Shown: in pieces, positions 1 through 9,050 of the stretch
How the letters are laid out: each line of letters starts with the position of its first letter
Numbering within the stretch: position 1 is the first letter of the stretch
Source of the DNA: Mycolicibacterium chitae
Lineage (GTDB): Bacteria; Actinomycetota; Actinomycetes; Mycobacteriales; Mycobacteriaceae
DNA length: 64,000 nt
Assembly (NCBI RefSeq): GCF_900637205.1
Contig: NZ_LR134355.1
Span: forward strand, 62,001 to 126,000
Direction: 5' to 3'
The notes under the pieces: model-generated
Told to the model about the DNA's origin: nothing
Seen by the model: the letters and a program-made list of their open reading frames with translations, nothing else
The model's database searches: none
Position numbers and translations under genes: made by a program

Positions 1-544
1 GGCCGAGGAGGCCGCGCTGGCCGCCGAGGCGCCACCCGAAGCCGACGACGAGAACGTCGCCGAGCTGGACGCCGCAGACCCGGAGAAGGACGCCGAGCAG
101 ACCGATGAGAAGGCCGCCCCCGACAAGCCCGAATCCGCCGTCGTGAAACTGCCCGGCGGGGAACAGATCACCGCACCCACCCCGGCGTTGGCCCGGGTCC
201 TCACCGCGGCCCTGGCGGGCACCCCGATCGGGGAGGCCTTTCAGCGGGAAGACCTTCCGATCCCGCCTCCCGGCACCCCGGTGCCGCACCCGGTGGATCC
301 GGCCCGCGTCGGCACCGGCGACGTCGCGATGTTCACCGATCGCCAGGCGTTGGCCATCGACCGGGATCGCGCGCTGCTCGACGGCCAGATCCGCCCGGTG
401 GCTGCCATCAGCGGCCCCAGTTTCCTAGGCTGGCTGCATCCGCCGGCCGCCGCCGGGGAGACCGCGCCGTCGGCCACGACACCGAACAGCTCAGACACGC
501 CCGCACCGACCCGCCCGGCCGCGCCGGCCGAGCCCGCACGATAG
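1..544 (+). CDS. C-terminal part of an Ala/Glu/Pro-rich ESX-associated protein (5' end outside window)
   Basis: The reading frame is open from base 2 and stops at 544, so the start lies outside the window. The first ~45 visible codons are rich in Ala, Glu and Asp. A compact domain follows with the motifs KLPGGEQITAP, GTPIGEAF, PPPGTPVPHPVDP, GDVAMFTDR and GPSFLGWLHPP, and the last ~30 residues are a Pro/Ala/Thr tail. From memory, this domain pattern recurs at the C-terminus of mycobacterial proteins encoded near ESX loci, and its layout loosely recalls a permuted NlpC/P60 or cell-wall-binding fold; I cannot confirm either. It lies 10 nt upstream of an EspC-like gene, which suggests a secreted ESX partner. 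An internal GTG at 143 could start a shorter product, but the frame is uninterrupted upstream of it. Confidence 0.7.
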   Translation, partial: AEEAALAAEAPPEADDENVAELDAADPEKDAEQTDEKAAPDKPESAVVKLPGGEQITAPTPALARVLTAALAGTPIGEAFQREDLPIPPPGTPVPHPVDPARVGTGDVAMFTDRQALAIDRDRALLDGQIRPVAAISGPSFLGWLHPPAAAGETAPSATTPNSSDTPAPTRPAAPAEPAR

Positions 545-554
545 GAAGTAGCTG

Positions 555-863
555 ATGGAGATCAATGTCGACCTCGACAACCTTCGTGCGGCCGCAGTCC
601 AGCACGCCCGAGCCGCGGAGCACCTGCGCGTGGTTCCGGAGACCCATCACGACATCCAGCAGAGCCTCGACTCGTTGGGACCGATCTTCGCCGACCTGCG
701 CGACGCCGGCCGTGCCCTGCTGGAGCAACGCCGCGCCTGCTACGAGCAGCAGGCTGAGGACCACGTGGAGATGGCGCGCTATCTCGAGCACGCGGCGGCC
801 AGTTGGGAGACCGGCGAACAGGATGCCGCGCAGCAGATCCGCGCGGTCCGGGATTCGCAGTGA
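555..863 (+). CDS. EspC-like ESX secretion-associated protein
   Basis: A 102-residue, almost wholly helical protein beginning MEINVDLDNLRAAA. Its size, heptad-like spacing of hydrophobic residues and position beside an ESX locus match the EspC-type family of helical-hairpin substrates (DUF2580/T7SS_ESX_EspC). I see no clear Y-x-x-x-D/E export motif: the two C-terminal tyrosines sit in YEQQA and YLEHA. The start is ATG with GGAAG about 8 nt upstream. The stop overlaps the GTG start of the next gene, which points to translational coupling. A role as a co-secreted partner or chaperoned substrate is inferred from the family. Confidence 0.65.
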   Translation: MEINVDLDNLRAAAVQHARAAEHLRVVPETHHDIQQSLDSLGPIFADLRDAGRALLEQRRACYEQQAEDHVEMARYLEHAAASWETGEQDAAQQIRAVRDSQ

Positions 864-1165
864 CCGCGGACCCGAATCCCGACTTCGATGCCGTGCATCC
901 CAGCGGACACATCATGTTCCGCAGTTGTCGGGGCGGCTACCTGCACAGCGTGGTGCTGGCGGAGCCGGCGATGTCGACCGACGCCCAGACCCTGGCCGAG
1001 GCCATCCTGCGCACGGCCGACGTGTCCTACCTGAAGGCACTCATGGAGGTGCGCGGCGAGATCATCGCCGCGGGCCATACGCCGTCCGACGAGATCCCCG
1101 GACCTGCCGATCTGGTGCACGCCATCGAGCAACTGCGTGAGCACCGGCTGACCGCCGAATCCTGA
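860..1165 (+). CDS. DUF2694-like protein (Rv3612c-type)
   Basis: A 101-residue protein. Its GTG start at 860 overlaps the TGA of the EspC-like gene by 3 nt, which is why I prefer it to the longer upstream frame starting at 803. The pattern FDAVHPSGHIMF, GGYLHSVVL, MSTDAQTLAEAIL, ADVSYLKALMEVR and AAGHTPSDEIPGPADL recalls the DUF2694 family, whose M. tuberculosis member Rv3612c lies at the end of the espACD operon. The pairing EspC-like plus DUF2694-like therefore looks like a cut-down espACD-type module placed at the head of ESX-2. No signal peptide or membrane segment is visible. Function is unknown. Confidence 0.6.
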   Translation: MTADPNPDFDAVHPSGHIMFRSCRGGYLHSVVLAEPAMSTDAQTLAEAILRTADVSYLKALMEVRGEIIAAGHTPSDEIPGPADLVHAIEQLREHRLTAES

Positions 1166-1183
1166 GCGCGGCGACCGGACCGG

Positions 1184-1327
1184 TCAGTGCACCCACTTCT
1201 GCACGGTGTCCGGCGGCGGGACGATCCCGGTGGGCGGCTCGACGGGATGCTGTCCGAACAATTCGCGGGCCTGGGCGAGTAGCGTGCGAACCTCGTCCAG
1301 TTGCTGCTGGAGCAGCGAATCTGCCAT
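1184..1327 (-). CDS. 47-residue hypothetical protein
   Basis: A short reverse-strand ORF convergent with the DUF2694-like gene, with stops 18 nt apart. The product begins MADSLLQQQLDEVRTLLAQA, an amphipathic helix, and ends in a Pro-rich stretch closing VQKWVH. Composition and codon bias look coding (good third-position GC, coherent helix), unlike a random antisense frame. There is no strong ribosome-binding site, so a leaderless message is possible. I do not recognise the family. It could form a small coiled-coil partner for the neighbouring helical proteins, but that is speculation. The same frame stays open far upstream, opposite the next gene, and that extension is almost certainly spurious. 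Confidence 0.5.
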   Translation of the reverse strand: MADSLLQQQLDEVRTLLAQARELFGQHPVEPPTGIVPPPDTVQKWVH

Positions 1328-1420
1328 GCGTGCGACGGTACCGAGGCGGATCGGGGCGCACAATTCACCCTGCCGGAAACTGTGAAGTGACCCCAGCCTG
1401 GACGCCAGTACGATTGCCGG

Positions 1421-2788
1421 GTGGCGATCTTCGGCAGGAGAAGTGCGCGCAAGCGCATGCGCAGGGCTACCGAGCAGGCGTTGTCGGTCCCGGCGTTCCG
1501 CACCCCCGTGGACTGCACCCCGTGGGTGCTCGGCGGCCTGTGGCCAACCGAACTCAATGAGCCCCGCCCCGAAACCGCCTCCCTGGCAGCCTATCTCCGC
1601 AACGATCTGCACCGCATCGCCGACTCGGCCAACCAGAAGCTGCGGGAGATCAACGAGGCCGGCCTGGCCGAACCGGCCCGGCAGGCGGAGGAGGCCCGGG
1701 TCATCAACGTGGCCCGTGCGTTCGCGGTACTTCGCGTCGAGTCCACCATCCGGCATTTGCGCCAGGAGCCCTTGGGTTTTCAGCCCGAGTACCTGAGCCT
1801 CGGCACGGTTCCTGACGAGCCCACCCGGGTCGTGCGCCGCGAGCACTCGGAGCCCACCGTGGTCATCGAGCACCACGACGCGGAGCGCCCGACCGCGGCC
1901 GCCCCGCCCGAGATGGCCGCAGATGTGCCACCGCCTCCCTCGGAGGCGCCCGAAATCGACTGGGCCACCGTGAAATCCGATCCCCTGGCGGAGCCGCAGC
2001 CGGCCCCGGTGCGGATGCCCGAGCCGACGCCGGAACCGGAGCCGACGCCGGACCCGCCGGCCCCGGTGCGGATGCCGACGCCGCAGCCGGACCCGCCGAC
2101 GCCGCCCGCACCGCGGCGGGACAAGGCCGTCGCGGCCACACAAGTCGAATCCTCCGACAGCCGCCTGCGCCGGCTGCTCACCTTCGTCGCCCGTCAGGAG
2201 CCGGGCCTGGCGTGGGCGGTCGGCGACCGATCCGATGGATCCACGGTGCTGGCCACCGACCTCGCCCACGGCTGGATACCGCCCGGCGTGAGCTTGCCAG
2301 CGGGCGTGGAACTGCTACTCCCGCAACGCCGCCGGGGAAATCTCAACGACATCATTGGTCACACTGAACATAGGTTGACTTATCGACCGGGGGACGGGTT
2401 CGCGTCGCCGACGGACCTCGATGTGACCTCCCCGGACCTCGATGTGCGCCGGCTCGAGGCCGTGCCGGACCTCGGTTGGCGGCTCGCGGAGGCGACGCAC
2501 TGGCGCGACGGACTGCCCCGGATGGTGCACACCATGGCCAAAGCGGGCGCGGCCGGGACCGGCGTCGTCGATGCCGAACTCGACGTGCTCCGTGTGCATC
2601 TCGATACCGCGCGTTACCAGGTGTTTTCCCAGTATCCCGACGTTGGGGACCGGTTGTTCTGCAACTGCCTGCTGTTGGCCGCAACCGAGGCGATCGCCAG
2701 CGGGGATCAAGTGGCCGCGAACTACCATTTCGCCTGGTACATCGAATTGACGGCAGTGAAAGTCGAGGGTTGGGGGCAGCAGCCCTAA
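1421..2788 (+). CDS. Rv3899c-like ESX-2-associated protein (DUF5632/DUF5631-type)
   Basis: A 455-residue protein with a GTG start. Residues ~1-125 are basic then helical and include the Trp/Pro segment TPWVLGGLWPTEL. Residues ~165-235 are a Pro/Glu-rich linker with repeated PEPTPEP and APVRMP units. Residues ~240-455 form a compact domain beginning SRLRRLLTFVARQEPGLAWAV, and that C-terminal half resembles the crystallised domain of M. tuberculosis Rv3899c. The position, two genes before eccB2, matches Rv3899c upstream of Rv3895c. No transmembrane segment or signal peptide is seen. The role is unknown; its constant link to ESX-2 suggests a substrate or cytosolic accessory factor. Confidence 0.7.
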   Translation: MAIFGRRSARKRMRRATEQALSVPAFRTPVDCTPWVLGGLWPTELNEPRPETASLAAYLRNDLHRIADSANQKLREINEAGLAEPARQAEEARVINVARAFAVLRVESTIRHLRQEPLGFQPEYLSLGTVPDEPTRVVRREHSEPTVVIEHHDAERPTAAAPPEMAADVPPPPSEAPEIDWATVKSDPLAEPQPAPVRMPEPTPEPEPTPDPPAPVRMPTPQPDPPTPPAPRRDKAVAATQVESSDSRLRRLLTFVARQEPGLAWAVGDRSDGSTVLATDLAHGWIPPGVSLPAGVELLLPQRRRGNLNDIIGHTEHRLTYRPGDGFASPTDLDVTSPDLDVRRLEAVPDLGWRLAEATHWRDGLPRMVHTMAKAGAAGTGVVDAELDVLRVHLDTARYQVFSQYPDVGDRLFCNCLLLAATEAIASGDQVAANYHFAWYIELTAVKVEGWGQQP

Positions 2789-2834
2789 TTGTGGTGCTGC
2801 TGTTGCCTTCTGGGGCAAACTCTCAACGAGTGAA

Positions 2835-3185
2835 TTGACGTTGCTGGACAAGTTCCACATACTGTCTTCCGTGTCGGGGGCCAGAGGCGCGGAAGAGCGC
2901 GCTGACAAGGTTCTCGTCGAAGCAGTTCTCCGCGAGTTGAGCGACGCAGCTGACAAATGGGAAGCGCTCGTGGAAGAGGCCGAGCGAATTACTTTCGCCG
3001 TTGATTTGGGGGACATTCATGCGGTTGCCAACGCAGACGGGAGGCTCGTGGAGTTGAGCCTGCATCCTCGGGCGACCGAGTACTCCCACACCGAGCTCGC
3101 GGAACGACTCAATCTGGCGTTCGCGGCGCTTAGAGACGAAGCGGTGGCCGACAACGCCGCTCGATACGGCGGCAGCCTGCACTGA
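2835..3185 (+). CDS. YbaB/EspL-like small protein (Rv3898c-type)
   Basis: A 116-residue protein with a TTG start. Central residues alternate strand and helix (ITFAVDLGDIHAVANADGR, VELSLHPRATEY), which is the YbaB/EbfC-type fold also found in EspL-like proteins of ESX loci. It has no transmembrane segment. It sits between the Rv3899c-like gene and eccB2, where M. tuberculosis has Rv3898c to Rv3896c. The Rv3897c and Rv3896c equivalents appear to be missing: the following 178 bp hold no convincing gene. The function is probably cytosolic, as a chaperone or nucleoid-type accessory, but this is an inference from fold alone. Confidence 0.6.
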   Translation: MTLLDKFHILSSVSGARGAEERADKVLVEAVLRELSDAADKWEALVEEAERITFAVDLGDIHAVANADGRLVELSLHPRATEYSHTELAERLNLAFAALRDEAVADNAARYGGSLH

Positions 3186-3363
3186 TGGGCACCCAGCGCG
3201 ACGCGTACCGCGATGGAGTGCGGCTCGGGGACAGTCTCCGAGCCAAGAAATTGGTGTCAGTGCGGGGGTCTGGGCGCCGATATCGTGAAGAGGCAGCCGA
3301 AGCGCCATCGACGACGCATTCGGTGCGAGGCGACGCGGGTCGCCCGCCGAAAGGACCTCCACC

Positions 3364-4845
3364 GTGCCGTTGAATCTGTCCAACCGGGACCAGAATTCAG
3401 GCCACCTGTTCTACAACAGGAGGCTCAAAGCGGCGATCACGCGATTCTCCGTGCGGATGAAGCACGATGACCGCAAACAGCATGCGGCCCTGGCTCTTTC
3501 GATTGTTTTCGTCCTGATCGGCGTCGGCTGGATGGCATTGCTCCATCTGCTGAAGCCGGCCGGATTGGTCGGCGACTCCGCGATCATCGGTAATCGCGAC
3601 ACCGGCGCGGTCTACGCCAAGGTCGACGGCCGGCTGTACCCGGCCTTGAATCTGACCTCCGCGCGCCTGGCCACCGGGTCCAACGCCGCGCCCACCTGGG
3701 TGAAATCCGCTGAGATAGACAAGTTTCCAACCGGACCGCGGATCGGCATTCCCGGAGCCCCCGACGACCTCACGGTCACCGGCGGGGGAGTCTCGGCGTG
3801 GTCGGTGTGCGACACCGCCGCCGCGCGCAATACCGCTGCCGGCCCGGTGGTGACCTCGATCGCCGGCATGCTGTCCCGGTCCGGTCGCGCCGCGCCGATG
3901 GGCCCGGACCAGGCGGTGCTGGCGACCCACGGCGGCGCCACCTACATCCTGTGGAACGGACAACGCTCCCGCATCGATCCGCGGGACCGCTCGCTGACCT
4001 TCAACCTGGGCCTGGATCCCGGTGAGACGCGCCCGGTGGCGATGTCGAACGCGCTGTTCGACGCGCTGCCCGCCACCGAACCCCTTGTTGTTCCGGCGAT
4101 CTCGGAACTCGGTCGGCCCTCGAGGTGGCTGCCGGATGCCGCCGTCGGCACGGTGCTGCAAAGCAAGGATGCCGCGGGCACCGTCAGCGGTTTCTATGTG
4201 TTGCTACCGGAGGGCGTGCAGCAGATCAGCGCGTTCGTCGCCGATCTGCTGCGCACCGCCGTATCGCAAACCTCGACCGCACCGCTGCTGGTCACCCCGG
4301 ACAAGCTGGTCGGCATCCCCGACGTCGACATCCTCAACATCGGCTTCTACCCGAACAACCGATTGAACTTCGTTGACACCGATGCCAATCCGGTGACCTG
4401 CGTGGGCTGGGAGAAGATGTCCACCGATCGACAGGCCACCGTGATGGTGTACAACGGCAAGGGCCTGCCGGTGTCGCCGAGTATGGATTCGCACCTGGTC
4501 AAGCTCGTGCGCGACGACCGACATCCCGACTCGGTGATCGCCGACCAGACGCTGCTGCTGCCGGGCGCGCCCAACTTCGTCGCGACCACCAGCGGCGTCG
4601 TCACCTCGGACACCCGGGAAAGTTTGTACTGGATCTCCCCGCAGGGTGTGCGGTACGGAATCAGCTGGGACAACGAAACATTGAATGCCGTCGGCCTGAA
4701 CCCGGGCGCCGCGGTGCAGGCGCCGTGGCCGATCGTCCGTACGTTCGCGGCCGGCCCGGCGATCAGTCGCGACGATGCGTTGCTGGTCAGGGACACCCTC
4801 CCCGGCGGCGGCACCGCGGCCCGAGTTCCGGCAGTGGGAGGCTAG
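3364..4845 (+). CDS. eccB2: ESX-2 core component EccB2
   Basis: A 493-residue single-pass membrane protein of the type VII secretion core, with a short cytosolic N-terminus, a membrane helix at residues ~41-63 and a large periplasmic repeat domain. Cys149 and Cys346 are the only cysteines I see in the periplasmic part, and a disulphide is typical of EccB. The GTG start follows an AAGGA ribosome-binding site. The stop is 3 nt before eccC2, so the two are co-translated. EccB assembles with EccC, EccD and EccE into the inner-membrane pore. Assignment to ESX-2 rests on gene order: eccB, one fused eccC, PE, PPE, esxD, esxC, espG, MinD-like, eccD, mycP, eccE, eccA. Confidence 0.93.
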   Translation: MPLNLSNRDQNSGHLFYNRRLKAAITRFSVRMKHDDRKQHAALALSIVFVLIGVGWMALLHLLKPAGLVGDSAIIGNRDTGAVYAKVDGRLYPALNLTSARLATGSNAAPTWVKSAEIDKFPTGPRIGIPGAPDDLTVTGGGVSAWSVCDTAAARNTAAGPVVTSIAGMLSRSGRAAPMGPDQAVLATHGGATYILWNGQRSRIDPRDRSLTFNLGLDPGETRPVAMSNALFDALPATEPLVVPAISELGRPSRWLPDAAVGTVLQSKDAAGTVSGFYVLLPEGVQQISAFVADLLRTAVSQTSTAPLLVTPDKLVGIPDVDILNIGFYPNNRLNFVDTDANPVTCVGWEKMSTDRQATVMVYNGKGLPVSPSMDSHLVKLVRDDRHPDSVIADQTLLLPGAPNFVATTSGVVTSDTRESLYWISPQGVRYGISWDNETLNAVGLNPGAAVQAPWPIVRTFAAGPAISRDDALLVRDTLPGGGTAARVPAVGG

Positions 4846-4848
4846 TCG

Positions 4849-7800
4849 ATGTCCAAGAGAGGATTCGTCCGCGCGCCGCGCAAGCCCGCACCGTCGGTGC
4901 CGCCGGCGCGGGTGGCGGTCAACGCGCCGCTGGAACTGCCCGAGCGGGAACCGCGCAACATCCTGCTGATGATCGCGATCCCGGCGTTGCTGGTCGCGAT
5001 CCTGGGCACGTTGGTCGTGATGTACACCTCCGGCGCCCGCTCGATGCGGGGCGGGTTCTTTCCGATGATCGGGTTGGTCGCCTTCGCCGCCATGATGTTC
5101 AGCGGCCGGTTCGGGCGCGGCCGCAAGATGACCTGGGGCGAGCAGGAGAAGCAGCGCCGGATCTACATGCGCCAACTCGACGAGGACCGCGACGAGATCC
5201 AACGCGCGGCGCAGGACCAACGCCGCAGCCAGTTGTTCGTGCACGGCGATCCGCAGCAGTTGGACACCGTGATCGGCGGGCCCCGGATGTGGGAGCGCCG
5301 CGCAGCCGACGACGACTTCCTCGACGTCCGCCTGGGGATCGGGGTTCAGCAATCCAACGAGTCCGCGGTCTCGCTGCAGTGGCCCGAGGTGCCCGTCGGC
5401 GAGGAACTCGAACCCGTGACCGGGCGTGCGCTGCGCGATTTCATCCTGGAGCAGAGCAAGATTCGTGGCATCGGCAAGGTACTCAGCCTGCGCTCGAAAC
5501 CCGGCTTCAGCTTCCTCGGCGACGACATGGGCGAGTTGCACGCCGTGCTGCGCGCGGCGCTGTGCTCCCTGGCCGTCTACCACAGCCCCGGGGATTTGAA
5601 GATCATGGTGGTCACCCGCCACCCCGAGGCCTGGCAATGGTTGGTGTGGCTGCCGCACAATCAGCACGACGAGATGTTCGACGCCTGCGGATTGCGGCGG
5701 CTGGTGTTCGCCTCGCCGATGGACCTCGAGGTCGCGCTGGACGCCGAACTGCACCGCAAGGGCCGCGGACCGTGGGCGCCACCGTCGGGCAGCAGCCCGC
5801 TGTCGATGCCCTCGCCGATGGAGGGCACCGGCGGCAGTGCGCTCGGCCCGCACTGGGTGATCGTCGACGACAACGTCGGGACCCCCGAACAGTGGGAGGG
5901 CGTCACCGGCCAGAAGGGGATGGCCGGGATCACCGTGCTGCGGTTGGCAACCCGGCCCGGCGTCGGCGTGGGATTCACCGACGAGGACGAACGCTTCGAG
6001 CTGCGCGAGGGGCGTCTGCGGCACCGCGACGCCTTCTACGCCGCGGCCGACATGCTGGCCGAGAGCACCGCTGACCGCTACGCGCGGGCCATCGCCCGGT
6101 GGTCGCCGACCACCGCCGGCGAGCTCTCGGAGACGGACAGCCAAGGCGGAGAGCTGTTGCGCCTGCTGGGCATCAACGACCCCCGCAAGCTCGAGGTGGA
6201 CCGGCTGTGGGCCGAGCGGCGCGGCCGCGGGGACCCCAAGTGGGGCATGGTGCCGGTGGGCGTGCGTCCCAACGGGGAACTCGAACACATCATCTTGCGC
6301 GCCAAGGACTTCGGCGGTTACGGCTTCCACTCCGTGGTGATCGGAACGTCCGGCTCGGGTAAGTCGGAGTACTTCCTGTCGCTGTGCAACGGCATCGCGC
6401 TGACGCATTCGCCGGAGACGTTCATCGTCATCTTCGTCGACATGAAGTTCGAGTCCGCGGCCCAGGACCTCGAGGGCCTGCCGCACGTGGCCGGTTCGCT
6501 GTCGAACCTCGGCAAGGACGACCGGCACCTCGCCGAGCGGATGCGCAAGGCGATCAACGGTGAGATCGCCCGGCGCTACCGGCTGTTCAAGGAGGCCGGC
6601 GCCCGCGATGCCAACGAGTACGAGGAGATGCGGCTGGCGGGTCGCGACCTGGAACCCGTCCCCATCCTGCTGGTCATCATCGACGAGTACCTCGAGCTGT
6701 TCCATCATCATCAGGACTGGATCGACCTCGTCATCCACATCGGGCAGGAGGGGCGCGGCTGCAACGTGTTCTTCACCCTCGGTGGGCAACGGCTCGATCT
6801 ATCCTCGTTGAGCAAGGCCAAGAGCAACATCGCGTTCCGGGTGGCGCTGCGCGCCGAGACCGCGGAGGACTCCCGTGACGTGATCGGCAGCGACGCCGCG
6901 CTGCACCTGCCGTCGCAGAAGAACGGCTACGCGCTGTTGAAGGTCGGGCCCCGCGATCTCGAGCAGTTCCGCTGCTTCTACGTCTCGGCGCCGTACGTGC
7001 TGCCCAAGAAGGCCAGCACGGTGGGCAAGACGATCGACCTGAGCTTCCGGCAACCGCGGGCGCTGACTTGGGAGTACCAGCCGCTGTCCGAGGAGGACAG
7101 CGCGGCGCTGGCCGTGGCCGACGTACCGGAGGAGCCCGACGAGTTCCTCTATCACGCCGACGGTTTCAAGAAGAAGAAGCTGCTCGAGGTCATCCGCGAC
7201 TCGCTGCTGGCCCATCCGGCCCGACCGCCGCACCAGATCTGGCTGCCTCCCCTGGAGGAATCCGAGTGCGCCGATGCGTTGGTGCAGCGTTACCGGGGCC
7301 GGCCATGGCACGTCGACTACGGCCAGAACCCTGGCCTGGTGATTCCCATCGGCGTGGTCGACATCCCGGAGGACCACGAGCAGACGGTGCACGTGCTCGA
7401 CGTCGAGATGGACAACGTCATGGTCGTCGGGACCGCCCAGCGTGGGAAGTCCTCCGCGCTGATGACGCTGATGATGTCGGCGTCGCTGATGTACCGGCCC
7501 GAGCGGGTGACCTTCTTTTGCATCGGGGCGACGCTGTACGCCATCGAGGACCTGCCGCATGTCGCCGGCGTGGTCAGCGTGACTGACACCGAGGGTGTTT
7601 CGCGCACGATCGCCACCATCGAGGGGCTGATCCGGGCGCGCGAGGCCGCGTTCAAGCACTATCAGATCGACATCTCGGAGTTCCGCGAACGCCGGTTCGG
7701 CGCGGCCGGTGGCGGCGGGACCGACCCGGACGACAAGTTCGGTGACGTGTTCCTGGTGGTCGACAACTTCGGCGATCTCTACGAGAAGGACATGGCCGTC

Positions 7801-8985
7801 GGGGACCGGGTCATCGCACTCGCACGCCAGGGCCTGTCCTACGGCGTGCACGTGATGACCAGCGCCACCGGCTGGCTGGTCGGGCAGCGCCAAGCCCTGG
7901 TCGGGGTGTCGAACGCCCGCATCGAGTTGCGGCTCAGCAATCCCGACGAGACCGCCATGAACACCGGTATCGAGCATCGCAAGGCCGCCCGCCGGGTGCT
8001 GGACCGCCCCGGGTTCGGCATCACCCGGACCAGTCACGAACTGCTGGTGGGTATCCCGGAGATCACCGGACCCGGCGGCGAGCGAATCGGGACTCGCCAG
8101 GTGGGCCGGGTGATCGCCGGCGTCACCGGGGCCGACCGGGTCGAGGCGCTGGTGCGCCTGCCGGACCGCATCCCGCTCGGCGAAATCGTCGCCGCCCACC
8201 GCGCGCTGCCGGCGGCCGCCGATCCGTGGAACATCCCCTTCGGACTCGGGGAGACCGCGCTGCAACCGGTCAGCCTGCAGTCCCGGGTGACGCCGAACCT
8301 GTTGGTGGTCGGTCGGCAGGGCTGCGGCAAGACGTCCACGCTGGCCGCGGTCGGACAGTCGGTCATGGCGGCGCTGTCCCCCGAACAGGCCCAGATCTTC
8401 ATCATCGATCCCAAGACCAGCCTGATCGGCAAGGTGCAGGGCCCGCACGTTCGCGCGTACGCCTACACCGCCGAGGACGTCGACCAGGTGCTCGAATCGC
8501 TCGCCGCCGAACTTCAGGACCGGCTCCCGCCGTCGGGGCTGAGCCAGGAGGAGTTGCTGACCCGCACGTCGTGGCAGGGGCCGCACTACTTCGTCCTGAT
8601 CGACGACGAACAGGAACTCCGGCCCAACGGTGCGGTGCTGGGGAAGCCCGCCGCGATCGCACCGCTGCTGCCGCTCATCGAGCGCAGTCGCGAGGTCGGC
8701 TTGCACGTCATCGCTTCGCGTTTGCCGGGGAACTGGGCCGGTGCATCGGCGATGAATCCGTTGCTGCAGCGGTTGACGAGTTCGCGGACGCCGACGTTGT
8801 TCATGGACAACGATCCGACCGCCGTGAAGGTCTACGGCCGGATCTCGGCTCAGCAGCTGCCAGCGGGCCGCGGGCAGCTGGTTTCCACCGAGGGCGAGAT
8901 CGAAGGAATCCTGGTCGGTCAGCCCGACGCCGGCTCCGCCGCAGCCCCCGAAAAAGTGTCCGGACCACCACCCAACGCAACTTAG
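4849..8985 (+). CDS. eccC2: ESX-2 motor ATPase EccC2 (single fused polypeptide)
   Basis: A 1378-residue FtsK/SpoIIIE-type ATPase that recognises substrates and drives type VII export. Two membrane helices lie at ~38-60 and ~69-85. Three nucleotide-binding domains follow, with Walker A motifs GTSGSGKS at 499-506, GTAQRGKS at 861-868 and GRQGCGKT at 1155-1162. Domain 1 has Walker B VIIDE (Asp612, Glu613). Domain 2 has VVDN, lacking the catalytic glutamate, so it is probably degenerate. Domain 3 has LIDDE. Length and non-split architecture match EccC2 (about 1396 residues) and not the split EccCa1/EccCb1 of ESX-1. The ATG start is 3 nt after eccB2. Confidence 0.95.
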   Translation: MSKRGFVRAPRKPAPSVPPARVAVNAPLELPEREPRNILLMIAIPALLVAILGTLVVMYTSGARSMRGGFFPMIGLVAFAAMMFSGRFGRGRKMTWGEQEKQRRIYMRQLDEDRDEIQRAAQDQRRSQLFVHGDPQQLDTVIGGPRMWERRAADDDFLDVRLGIGVQQSNESAVSLQWPEVPVGEELEPVTGRALRDFILEQSKIRGIGKVLSLRSKPGFSFLGDDMGELHAVLRAALCSLAVYHSPGDLKIMVVTRHPEAWQWLVWLPHNQHDEMFDACGLRRLVFASPMDLEVALDAELHRKGRGPWAPPSGSSPLSMPSPMEGTGGSALGPHWVIVDDNVGTPEQWEGVTGQKGMAGITVLRLATRPGVGVGFTDEDERFELREGRLRHRDAFYAAADMLAESTADRYARAIARWSPTTAGELSETDSQGGELLRLLGINDPRKLEVDRLWAERRGRGDPKWGMVPVGVRPNGELEHIILRAKDFGGYGFHSVVIGTSGSGKSEYFLSLCNGIALTHSPETFIVIFVDMKFESAAQDLEGLPHVAGSLSNLGKDDRHLAERMRKAINGEIARRYRLFKEAGARDANEYEEMRLAGRDLEPVPILLVIIDEYLELFHHHQDWIDLVIHIGQEGRGCNVFFTLGGQRLDLSSLSKAKSNIAFRVALRAETAEDSRDVIGSDAALHLPSQKNGYALLKVGPRDLEQFRCFYVSAPYVLPKKASTVGKTIDLSFRQPRALTWEYQPLSEEDSAALAVADVPEEPDEFLYHADGFKKKKLLEVIRDSLLAHPARPPHQIWLPPLEESECADALVQRYRGRPWHVDYGQNPGLVIPIGVVDIPEDHEQTVHVLDVEMDNVMVVGTAQRGKSSALMTLMMSASLMYRPERVTFFCIGATLYAIEDLPHVAGVVSVTDTEGVSRTIATIEGLIRAREAAFKHYQIDISEFRERRFGAAGGGGTDPDDKFGDVFLVVDNFGDLYEKDMAVGDRVIALARQGLSYGVHVMTSATGWLVGQRQALVGVSNARIELRLSNPDETAMNTGIEHRKAARRVLDRPGFGITRTSHELLVGIPEITGPGGERIGTRQVGRVIAGVTGADRVEALVRLPDRIPLGEIVAAHRALPAAADPWNIPFGLGETALQPVSLQSRVTPNLLVVGRQGCGKTSTLAAVGQSVMAALSPEQAQIFIIDPKTSLIGKVQGPHVRAYAYTAEDVDQVLESLAAELQDRLPPSGLSQEELLTRTSWQGPHYFVLIDDEQELRPNGAVLGKPAAIAPLLPLIERSREVGLHVIASRLPGNWAGASAMNPLLQRLTSSRTPTLFMDNDPTAVKVYGRISAQQLPAGRGQLVSTEGEIEGILVGQPDAGSAAAPEKVSGPPPNAT

Positions 8986-9050
8986 GCTCAGTCAATACCG
9001 CAGTTGACAGGGCAGCTAACCCGCCGAGCAACAACAAGAGAGGTGACATC

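Noticed and set aside
3186..3363. A small gene between the YbaB-like gene and eccB2
   Set aside because: The one open frame there has poor composition and no ribosome-binding site; it overlaps the eccB2 start.
4204..6789. 861-codon reverse-strand ORF opposite eccB2/eccC2
   Set aside because: It mirrors third-position GC bias of the real genes, has His/Gln/Arg-rich nonsense composition and no motif.
8226..9050. Long in-frame extension of the PE gene into eccC2
   Set aside because: It runs in another frame inside eccC2; the PE start at 9051 has a ribosome-binding site and the right family length.
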